From the NCBI GenBank assembly GCA_029990175.1, contig JARKIP010000191.1, positions 156,440 through 220,439 on the forward strand: DNA of 64,000 bases, written 5' to 3'. Within the stretch, counting starts at the first letter, position 1, and the number at the start of each line of letters is the position of its first letter. A program made the translations under genes and the position numbers. The notes beneath the pieces are model-generated. The model worked only from the letters and a program-made list of their open reading frames with translations. It was not told the origin of the DNA and searched no databases. Of this stretch, positions 57,320 through 64,000 are shown piece after piece. The stretch comes from Petunia secreta. Lineage: Eukaryota; Streptophyta; Magnoliopsida; Solanales; Solanaceae.

Positions 57320-57321
<2 letters not shown>
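56832..57321 (+). repeat. Telomere array T6, 70 perfect TTTAGGG repeats
   Basis: 490 nt, exactly 70 x 7, with no variant seen. It lies between the 5' end of LINE F and the poly-T of LINE G, with the same orientation as all the other arrays. Confidence 0.97.
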
Positions 57322-57360
<39 letters not shown>

Positions 57361-57423
57361 ACCACTAGAACAAACTAAATGTGCTTTTCAGGTCACACTT
57401 AATTGTTCCAATGCAGGGTTAGG
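57322..57423 (-). promoter_or_regulatory. 3' terminal signal of LINE G
   Basis: In RNA order: CCTAACCCT (57415-57423), a hairpin at 57375-57402 with arms TTAAGTGTG and CACATTTAG (seven Watson-Crick and two G-U pairs) and loop ACCTGAAAAG, a 20-nt spacer, then A33. Confidence 0.7.
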
Positions 57424-59598
57424 CATAGACCCCGACCTGTCCATTATTATAAAGCATAAGTACAAAGAGGGGGACATAAACCTTACCTCCAGTCTAGAAA
57501 AGTCTAAGTCATCATTAAGGGAAAGGGGTCTAGATGTACCAATTAGACTCCTCACAAATCTAAGGTAGGTGCTAGCACCTATATACAAGAGCCAAAAGGC
57601 TTGTGTGAGAGTTTTCTTCCCTTTGCAAAAAATAGTTAGCCTACCACGTAGAACTATACTAACAAAAGTGAAAGGAGATGAGGAAGTCTTCACTCCAGCT
57701 ATCCTGTAAGATGAGGATATCCAGGTTGAAGAGTGCTCATTTCCAGAAGCAGAGTAGTCAAGCATCAGTGCTTGCAGAGACATGCTATGGAACTTTCCAG
57801 TATTGGAGGTCAGTATCAGCATCCTAATGGAGATGGACAACAAGCAGACCAGGTCTTCAGCTTCAATTCCTTCAGTGCAGGTCAGCAGGCACAAGTTCTG
57901 TGTGCCTTTTCCATTACCAAAGGTACAGGCAGAAGGCAGAAAAAGCTGGATCAAAGTGTCTTTCAGTAGAGTACACCCAAGGACAATGGTTAAGGGTGTT
58001 GGCAGTTGTGGGTAGCCCAAATGAGATTGGAAAGGAACCAGCAACAGGAGCAGCATGGGAACCTGATATATTCCCAGCCAGTTGTGCACTTGCTGAGCAT
58101 GTGTGAACCTGAGCCTCAGGTGTAGGATTCCTGATTTAATCAGGTCAGTGCAGCCATCATTAAGTCTTAGCAGAAGCAGAGGCAAGCTTGGCTCAAGGGT
58201 GTTCTCCTTTTCCATTGATTCCCAGTAGCAAAATGTAGGGACTAACTGTATTGCCCAGTTGGCCAGTGAGCTCAAGCAACATTGAACAGACAAGTGCAGA
58301 CTTGAACAGATCCTAGAAGTAAAGTAATGTTTCCCAAAATTGGTGTTTGAAGGCAATCCTAGGAAGGGGCCCAAGGAGGACTGTTTCTGCTTGTCCTGGG
58401 GAAAAATATGTCCAAGCTCATTTGCTACATGACAGAAGAGAGGGAGCATTGTGAACTTTCTCCAGGAAGCAGCGTGTTCTGTGATCCACAACCAGACACA
58501 GTAAGTCAGAGGACCATATTCATTAGATGTAAACTTCAAGGGCAAATGGGATAGACTATTCTCCCAGTTTGCCTTCTTCCTCCTGCAAAGCTGCATGAGC
58601 AAACAGTTAGGTAAACTTGGGGGCCAAGACACATGATATGCTTGCAGACTGTGAAGCACCCCACATGTCTTGTCAAGGATTGGCTTTTTATTGATGCAAT
58701 TTTTTGGACCTTGGGGTATGTTTGACAATGAGGCTGACCCTTTTAGGGAGTTGAGTCTGCATTTAGAAAAATAGGCTGTGAATCTTGGAAAAGACCAGTA
58801 TAGCCCCTCCTTGATGTTGTCCTCATACCAACTCCTCCTCCTGCAAGTCTGCATTAACACCCAGTCAGTTAAGCTTGGCCAAACCATGTAGTGTACTTGC
58901 AGACAGTGAAGCACAGCTACAGGTCTGTGAAGAAATGATTTGGGGTATGTTAAGTGCATTTGCCAGGGAGTTAATTTGGACAGAGAAGCTGACTTTGTGA
59001 TTATTATGAGTCTGCATTGTTGCATGGATTTGCACATGAGAGTATTTCCAGGCTGATAATAGCTAACTGATGTGTCATTTTCAGACTCAGCTGCTTGTTT
59101 AGACAGAAGCAACCTAGTTGGAATGACACCCAGACTAATCAGAGAGTACCCAAACCTTTGCTTATTGCTCAAATTTTTCCTAACTACAGGTAGCATAGGG
59201 AGCAGAGCAATCCATTTATGATACTGTGTCACCACCAATATTACTTGAAGCCAGAATTGGCCAAGAGGAAGCAGAAACTTCATGGGCTCCTGACAAGTAG
59301 CCTCAGGGCCTGAGATCTTCATTATGCTCCACCTGCATAGCTGCACAAGCATAGAGTTAAGAAAAAATATGGGCCAGAGCATTTGAGTAGCCTGCAGACA
59401 GTAAAGCATCCTCAAAGTTCTGTCAATGAAAGGGTGGTATATGGTTGTATATTTTGGAGAGTGTGAGCTTTGGACAGTAGGCTGACTCTTTTGAGAAAAT
59501 GAAAGTCTGCAGACCAGAGTATATGTCATTTTGTACTGAGAGTTTCCTTGGACTTGGGGAATTTGGATTGTAGGGTCTACTATAACTGGGAGGGGCAT
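57388..59598 (-). CDS. Candidate ORF3 of LINE G (736 codons, function unknown)
   Basis: An open frame whose ATG shares one base with the ORF2 stop (TGATG at 59596-59600, minus strand), an arrangement suited to termination-reinitiation. It starts MPLPVIVDPTIQIPQVQGN and ends SRLEVRFMSPS plus a short tail. Three repeat modules are read in the same frame, giving FIDRTLRMLYCLQATQMLWP, then a FLHRP... copy and an ILDKTCG... copy. No known domain is recognised. Of the three long 3' frames this has the most gene-like start, but the composition is again rich in Cys, Trp, His and Leu. Confidence 0.38.
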   Translation of the reverse strand: MPLPVIVDPTIQIPQVQGNSQYKMTYTLVCRLSFSQKSQPTVQSSHSPKYTTIYHPFIDRTLRMLYCLQATQMLWPIFFLNSMLVQLCRWSIMKISGPEATCQEPMKFLLPLGQFWLQVILVVTQYHKWIALLPMLPVVRKNLSNKQRFGYSLISLGVIPTRLLLSKQAAESENDTSVSYYQPGNTLMCKSMQQCRLIIITKSASLSKLTPWQMHLTYPKSFLHRPVAVLHCLQVHYMVWPSLTDWVLMQTCRRRSWYEDNIKEGLYWSFPRFTAYFSKCRLNSLKGSASLSNIPQGPKNCINKKPILDKTCGVLHSLQAYHVSWPPSLPNCLLMQLCRRKKANWENSLSHLPLKFTSNEYGPLTYCVWLWITEHAASWRKFTMLPLFCHVANELGHIFPQDKQKQSSLGPFLGLPSNTNFGKHYFTSRICSSLHLSVQCCLSSLANWAIQLVPTFCYWESMEKENTLEPSLPLLLLRLNDGCTDLIKSGILHLRLRFTHAQQVHNWLGIYQVPMLLLLLVPFQSHLGYPQLPTPLTIVLGCTLLKDTLIQLFLPSACTFGNGKGTQNLCLLTCTEGIEAEDLVCLLSISIRMLILTSNTGKFHSMSLQALMLDYSASGNEHSSTWISSSYRIAGVKTSSSPFTFVSIVLRGRLTIFCKGKKTLTQAFWLLYIGASTYLRFVRSLIGTSRPLSLNDDLDFSRLEVRFMSPSLYLCFIIMDRSGSMPNPALEQLSVT
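58577..59435 (-). repeat. 3' region repeat modules of LINE G (three copies)
   Basis: Copies lie at 59327-59435, 58833-58938 and 58577-58685. They share CTCC-CCTGCA, AGCTGCA, AGTTA, GGCCA, TTGCAGAC and GTCAAG/GTGAAG landmarks on the + strand. Spacing is ~490 and ~260 nt. Confidence 0.65.
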
Positions 59599-62500
59599 CA
59601 GGGGTGCCTTAGCTTCTTTGTCTTCCTGACTCTGAAGTTAGGCATTCCTTTCTTATCTAACAACAACTGTCCCTTTATTTTGTTTGGTAGGTCCATGAAA
59701 TTCTGAAAGGTCCTAGGAGTTGTCAGTGTATGACTAAGCTTTGAAAGGGAATCAGCTACCATATTCTCCTCTCTATAGCAGTGTCCAAACCTGATATCAT
59801 TAAATTGGGTTACCAGGTCCTGGATTTTGCAAATCATGTTAAACAAATGCCAAGGGGGGGTAGCTGATCTGTTTAACCAATGCACCATAAGTGCAGAATC
59901 AGTCTGAACAAGCACTTTAAGAAGACCTAGGTGGAGACAGAGCTGCATACCCTGAAGAATGCCCTGAGCCTCAGCATAATTATTGGTCTGAGTGCCTAGG
60001 GGGGAGACAAAAGCAGCTATGAAGGACCCCAAGCTGTTTCTGATAACCCCACCTGCCCCTGCTTTCCCCGGATTGTTTAGAGCACTACCATCTGTGTTGA
60101 GTTTGACAAATTCAGGTGGTGGTGCTTCCCAGGTTACTGCCTTGCTTCTTTTCACTTGCTGCAGTCTTTCAGCATAGCAGGCAATCTCAATAAAATTCTT
60201 TGGCCATTCTAGCTCAGGAAAGGAGTTGAAGAGAATGAGTTTGAGGTCTTCTGTGATGTTATGCAGAGTTCTGATCAAAGATGAAGCCTTATTGCCATAC
60301 TTTTTATTGCATCTATTCTTCCAAAGGTGCCATGGAATGAGAATGGGGAGACAGTGGATCAGAATTTGATGTGCTGCATTTTTGGCTGGTCTTAACCACC
60401 AATGCATTAATCTGGACCTTAGGGAGACAGAGTGCTGAATATTGAATCCAAGAGGAGCTGAGAAAAAATTCCAGACTTTGAATGCTAAGGCTCCACTACT
60501 AAAGACATGGTCAACATTCTCACATTTGGGTTCTATACAGCACACACAGGATGACACAAGACAGTGGCCAAATTTGATCACTCTGTCATCTGTTGGGAGC
60601 TTATTCCTGAGAGCCCTCCAGAGTAAGAAAGAGCTATTGAATGGTACCTGCTTGTGCCAGGTGTGAGCCTCAATGAAGGTTGCTGGTTGGGCCTCCCTGA
60701 TACTGTGCCATGCTGACTTGCAATTGAATCCTCCATCTGAGCTGAGGGACCATATAGGAGAATCAGGTTTTGCTGCATCATAGTTGATTTCCACTTGAAC
60801 AATTCTGGCCACCACTGATTCTGGGACTACCATCCTGAGCTTATTCCTGTCCCATCTTCCCTCTGTGATAAATTTCATCACTTGAACTTTACCATATCTC
60901 CTTCCTGGAGCTAGCTCTGTTGCCAAATTGCCTGTCCCTAACCAGTTGTCCCACCAGAAACTACATGACCCAGAGTGAATCCTCCATCTGATCAATCTAT
61001 CAGCCTTCTTCTTGATTGTCATAAGGATTTTCCAGCTTGGGGAGTTACCAGTATCCCACTTTTTTGACATGAGGTGGGATCTTTGACAATATTTGGACCT
61101 AAGGAACTGGCCCCATAATGTATCTTTGGTCCTAAGAATCCACCATTGTTTATACTGCATTGTCTTGCAAACATCTTCTATTCTTCTGAATCCAACTCCA
61201 CCTTCTGCATTAGGAACTGACAAAGATTTCCAGGATGCCCAATGGTACTTGAGTTTTTCATCTTTGATGCCCCAAAAGAAGTCTGCCAGATACTTGGTTA
61301 TCAGCTTCAGGGTTGTTTTTGGTGGAGTGATAGCTGTAACCAAGTGTACTGGTATAGATTGTAGCACATATTTGATTAAAGTGGCTCTTCCTCCTGGACT
61401 CAGCATCTTGCCATGCCAGCCCCCAATCTTGTTAGTTACCTTTTCCACCATGGGAGAAAAATAGTGAATTCTTTTCCTCCCACTATACACTGGACACCCT
61501 AAGTAGTTGATAGGGCCCTGCTTGCATGAGAAGGCAGTGATTTCTTCAATTCTTTGGATGGTAGCCTGAAATGCATGTGGAGAAGTGATAAAGAAACTTT
61601 TCTCTTTATTGATCAGCTGCCCTGTCCTGGTTTCATATAGCTTGAGAACTAGCATCAATTGCTGGAGGGTGTACTTGCTTCCTGATGTGAAAATGATTAT
61701 ATCATCAGCAAAGGCTAGATGATTGATCCTTGGCCCTTTTCCTTCCATGTAAAAACCTTTGTAAGAAGGCAGATCATGCAATTCATTTAATTTTCTGGAG
61801 AGAAATTCAGCTCCCAATACAAACAAAGCAGGGGCTAGAGGGTCACCCTGTTTTAGCCCTCTAGTTGAGCTAAAGAATCCATGTCTTGTGCCATTGATGA
61901 TTACTGAGTACCAGTTATTGTCAAGAGTTCTGAGAACCATGTCTATGAACATCTCACTGAACCCCATTTTCCTGAGCACATTGCATATGAAAGACCATGA
62001 CACCCTGTCATAGGCCTTTGCCATGTCAAGTTTCAGAGCCACATTACCTCCCAAGTTGGGCTTCTTAATGTCAGCTATTATTTCCTGGGCTAACATTACA
62101 TTTTCAGATATTGACCTTCCCTTTATAAACCCACTCTGATTTAGAGATATGATTTTAGGAAGAATGCCTGCTAGTCTAGTACACATCAGTTTTGAGATTA
62201 TCTTACTTGTGAAGTTGCTGAGACTGATTGGTCTCAACTCAGACAGCTTGGTTGGGCATTGAACCTTGGGTAGTAAGACCAGACAGGCGTGAGTAAAGAA
62301 CCTGGGGAGTTTCTGACCACAGAAAAAGGCTTGAACCATTCTGACCATATCTTCCTGAATCACTTCCCAGCAATATTGGAAAAAGGTGCCACTCAGGCCA
62401 TCTGGTCCAGCTGAGCTATGAGGATTCATTGAGAATACAACTGCTTTAATCTCTTCTGCATCAGGCATGGCAGTGAGGAGTTGATTGTCTCCTTCTTCAA

Positions 62501-63761
62501 CACACTGGGGTATACAGTCAAGATCCTCCAAACTGAAGGACTCATTTCCTCTGGTGAATAAGTGTTGGTAGAAGGAGCAAGCTTCTGAGGCAATGGCTTC
62601 ATCTCCTTCTATCCAAACTCCTCTGTCATCTCTGATTCTGTGTAAGAACAGCCTTCTTCTCCTCCCTCTCATCAAAGTGTGAAAATACTTGGTGTTGGCA
62701 TCCCCCTCTCTGAACCACTGCATGTGTGCTTTTTGCTTAAGGACTGATTGCTCCAGCTTCATATAACTGATGTATTCAGCCTTGATTCTATGAAATTGAG
62801 TTCTTGATGCTTCAGTGTTATCTTGCATTAGTTCTTGTTCAGCTTTTGCTACCTGCTCTTCATATTCTCTAGCCTTCTGGTGAATGTCCCCAAAGGTGTG
62901 CCTGGACCATCTGCTAAGGGTATTGGAGAGAACCTTGATCTTCTGTTGCACTATCCACATGGGGTTACCTCTTACTTCAGTACTCCAGGCCTGTTGGACC
63001 ACTGAGATGAAGTCAGCATGAGTGGTCCAGCAGTCCAGAAATTTGAAGTATCTGGTGCTGTTTTCTGGCCTTGTCTTCATGGTCACCAACATAGGGCAAT
63101 GATCAGAGCCAATTGATGAGAGATTAGTCACTGTGGTCAAAGGACATTTTTGCAACCACTCATCATTTACCATAACCCTGTCTAGCCTTTTCCAGACTCT
63201 CTGATTCATGCATCTGCCATTAGACCATGTAAACTTAGCTCCTGAGTATCCCAAATCAATTAGTTGGCAATCTTCAATGACTTGGAGAAACTCAAAGCTT
63301 TTTTGTATCTGGTATGGGAGACCTCCTAATTTCTCCTCTGTGGAGCTGATGACATTAAAGTCACCAGCTATGCACCAAGGTTTGTCTGTAATATTCAGGC
63401 TTCTGATTGCATCCCATAATGGCTTTCTTAGATATGATTTACATTTGGCATATACTATAGTGATCCAATAGCATTCACCAATCTCAACATGCTGAAGCTC
63501 TAGAGTAACTTGCTGTTCATCTTCAGTTATCACCTTGGCTGTGAAATCTTGTTCCCAAAACAACCAGATCTTGCTATTTTGGTTGGAGAAGGCACCATCC
63601 ATTCCTGTTAACAATTTGAAGTTTTGAAGATGACTTGCATCCAAAAAAGGCTCTAAAACTGCTATGAAGGAAAGTTTCTGAAGCTTCTTGAGAGTCCTGA
63701 TCCTATCAATTGCTCCTAGGGTCCTAATGCCCCTAGTGTTCCATATTAGTGTACTAATCAT
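59598..63761 (-). CDS. ORF2 of LINE G: APE endonuclease, reverse transcriptase, RNase H
   Basis: 1,387 aa, intact. It starts MISTLIWNTRGIRT. The endonuclease motifs LEPFLD, AGDFN and SIGSDH, the RT motifs KLDMAKAYD and LAFADD, and the RNase H acids (NTDGSA, AEAQG, QTDSA, VADSL) are present. The RNase H strand motif is QTDSA instead of ETDSA; the catalytic Asp remains. The Cys-rich segment ends HVFS, as in F. The ATG overlaps the ORF1 stop as ATGA, and the TGA overlaps the candidate ORF3 start. Confidence 0.95.
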   Translation of the reverse strand: MISTLIWNTRGIRTLGAIDRIRTLKKLQKLSFIAVLEPFLDASHLQNFKLLTGMDGAFSNQNSKIWLFWEQDFTAKVITEDEQQVTLELQHVEIGECYWITIVYAKCKSYLRKPLWDAIRSLNITDKPWCIAGDFNVISSTEEKLGGLPYQIQKSFEFLQVIEDCQLIDLGYSGAKFTWSNGRCMNQRVWKRLDRVMVNDEWLQKCPLTTVTNLSSIGSDHCPMLVTMKTRPENSTRYFKFLDCWTTHADFISVVQQAWSTEVRGNPMWIVQQKIKVLSNTLSRWSRHTFGDIHQKAREYEEQVAKAEQELMQDNTEASRTQFHRIKAEYISYMKLEQSVLKQKAHMQWFREGDANTKYFHTLMRGRRRRLFLHRIRDDRGVWIEGDEAIASEACSFYQHLFTRGNESFSLEDLDCIPQCVEEGDNQLLTAMPDAEEIKAVVFSMNPHSSAGPDGLSGTFFQYCWEVIQEDMVRMVQAFFCGQKLPRFFTHACLVLLPKVQCPTKLSELRPISLSNFTSKIISKLMCTRLAGILPKIISLNQSGFIKGRSISENVMLAQEIIADIKKPNLGGNVALKLDMAKAYDRVSWSFICNVLRKMGFSEMFIDMVLRTLDNNWYSVIINGTRHGFFSSTRGLKQGDPLAPALFVLGAEFLSRKLNELHDLPSYKGFYMEGKGPRINHLAFADDIIIFTSGSKYTLQQLMLVLKLYETRTGQLINKEKSFFITSPHAFQATIQRIEEITAFSCKQGPINYLGCPVYSGRKRIHYFSPMVEKVTNKIGGWHGKMLSPGGRATLIKYVLQSIPVHLVTAITPPKTTLKLITKYLADFFWGIKDEKLKYHWASWKSLSVPNAEGGVGFRRIEDVCKTMQYKQWWILRTKDTLWGQFLRSKYCQRSHLMSKKWDTGNSPSWKILMTIKKKADRLIRWRIHSGSCSFWWDNWLGTGNLATELAPGRRYGKVQVMKFITEGRWDRNKLRMVVPESVVARIVQVEINYDAAKPDSPIWSLSSDGGFNCKSAWHSIREAQPATFIEAHTWHKQVPFNSSFLLWRALRNKLPTDDRVIKFGHCLVSSCVCCIEPKCENVDHVFSSGALAFKVWNFFSAPLGFNIQHSVSLRSRLMHWWLRPAKNAAHQILIHCLPILIPWHLWKNRCNKKYGNKASSLIRTLHNITEDLKLILFNSFPELEWPKNFIEIACYAERLQQVKRSKAVTWEAPPPEFVKLNTDGSALNNPGKAGAGGVIRNSLGSFIAAFVSPLGTQTNNYAEAQGILQGMQLCLHLGLLKVLVQTDSALMVHWLNRSATPPWHLFNMICKIQDLVTQFNDIRFGHCYREENMVADSLSKLSHTLTTPRTFQNFMDLPNKIKGQLLLDKKGMPNFRVRKTKKLRHP

Positions 63762-64000
63762 GGAGACTTCAGCACTTGGTCTTTTTTGGATTTCCTCCTA
63801 GTCACCCTGGGAGAAAACTGGTACTGCTGTCCAGGGGATAGGCCCTGTTGTTCCATCATAACTTGCAGATCCTCCTCACCTATTTGGTCCTGCTCATAAT
63901 GCTGAGGACTAAAGGCATGGATCAGCTGCTGGGCATGAGAGTCTTCCTCTTCTGATTCAGAGAGATTAATGCCTGCATGTTCATCCTCTGAATTGACAAC
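63758..64000 (-). CDS. ORF1 protein of LINE G, C-terminal end (partial)
   Basis: The last ~80 codons before the window ends. They contain the acidic NLSESEEEDSHAQQLI stretch, the family motif EDLQVMMEQQGLSPGQ and the basic tail QFSPRVTRRKSKKDQ. The frame is open throughout. SPG replaces the first SPR of the other copies. The DUF4283 core and zinc knuckle lie outside the window. Confidence 0.85.
   Translation of the reverse strand, partial: VVNSEDEHAGINLSESEEEDSHAQQLIHAFSPQHYEQDQIGEEDLQVMMEQQGLSPGQQYQFSPRVTRRKSKKDQVLKSP

Larger units (their letters stand above)
57322..64000 (-). mobile_element. LINE copy G, 3' part (5' end outside window)
   Basis: Tail of A33 (57322-57354), 3' region, complete ORF2 and the last ~80 codons of ORF1, cut by the window edge. 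The ORF1 tail (FSPRVTRRKSK) and ORF2 start (MISTLIWNTRGIRT) place it nearer to A/F than to B-E, but it is clearly diverged. Confidence 0.94.

Noticed and set aside
57322..57354. Target-site duplications around the elements
   Set aside because: Both flanks are the same 7-nt repeat, so a duplication cannot be told from the array itself.
1..64000. Host genes, tRNA or rRNA between elements
   Set aside because: All sequence is accounted for by LINE copies and telomere arrays. I saw no other conserved gene or RNA.

Overview
The window looks like a chromosome-end region of a flowering plant. Two things support this. The tandem repeat is the plant-type TTTAGGG telomere repeat. The encoded proteins are plant L1-type LINE proteins: ORF1 with a DUF4283-like core and a CX2CX4HX4C zinc knuckle, and ORF2 with APE endonuclease, reverse transcriptase, zf-RVT-like and RNase H domains. 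I cannot name the species. The protein style would fit an asterid, but that is a weak guess. I see no host gene, tRNA or rRNA in the 64 kb.

Layout: seven LINE copies, here named A to G, all lie on the minus strand. They are separated by six telomere-repeat arrays (T1 to T6), and nothing else is present. Order, left to right: A 1-4327 (cut by the window edge), T1 4328-4733, B 4734-14766, T2 14767-15025, C 15026-24799, T3 24800-25433, D 25434-35199, T4 35200-36328, E 36329-46058, T5 46059-46816, F 46817-56831, T6 56832-57321, G 57322-64000 (cut by the window edge). Read in its own direction, each element has an ~85-nt 5'UTR, ORF1 (~1,120-1,170 aa), ORF2 (~1,387 aa) starting in a 4-nt ATGA overlap with the ORF1 stop, a long ~2.1-2.3 kb 3' region, a conserved 3' hairpin and a poly(A) tail of 25-33 nt (poly-T on the + strand).

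Polarity: the G-rich telomere strand runs left to right, so if the arrays are native the chromosome end lies to the right. Every element has its poly(A) end toward the centromere and its 5' end toward the telomere. That is the polarity expected if the 3' end of the telomeric G strand primes reverse transcription on the poly(A) tail. It is also the polarity of the Drosophila HeT-A/TART/TAHRE elements. Here, however, every element is followed by telomerase-type repeats, which recalls TRAS/SART of silkworm, Zepp of Chlorella and MoTeR of Magnaporthe. All six visible 3' junctions and all six visible 5' junctions fall in one register of the repeat, and none of the six visible 5' ends is truncated.

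B, E and F have intact ORF1 and ORF2 and could be autonomous. C and E are almost the same sequence; C differs by a 41-bp tandem duplication that breaks ORF1 and by three extra T in the tail. D has two 1-nt deletions near the end of ORF2. T2 to T5 contain blocks of TTTGGGG, and in T3 and T4 also TTTTGGGG and other variants, inside TTTAGGG; T1 and T6 are pure TTTAGGG. The 3' region carries a diverged ~105-nt module in two or three copies per element. In B, F and G it is also spanned by an uninterrupted 708-760-codon frame that may be a third gene or may be non-coding. Together these features suggest a telomere-dedicated plant LINE family with its own RNA recognition signals.
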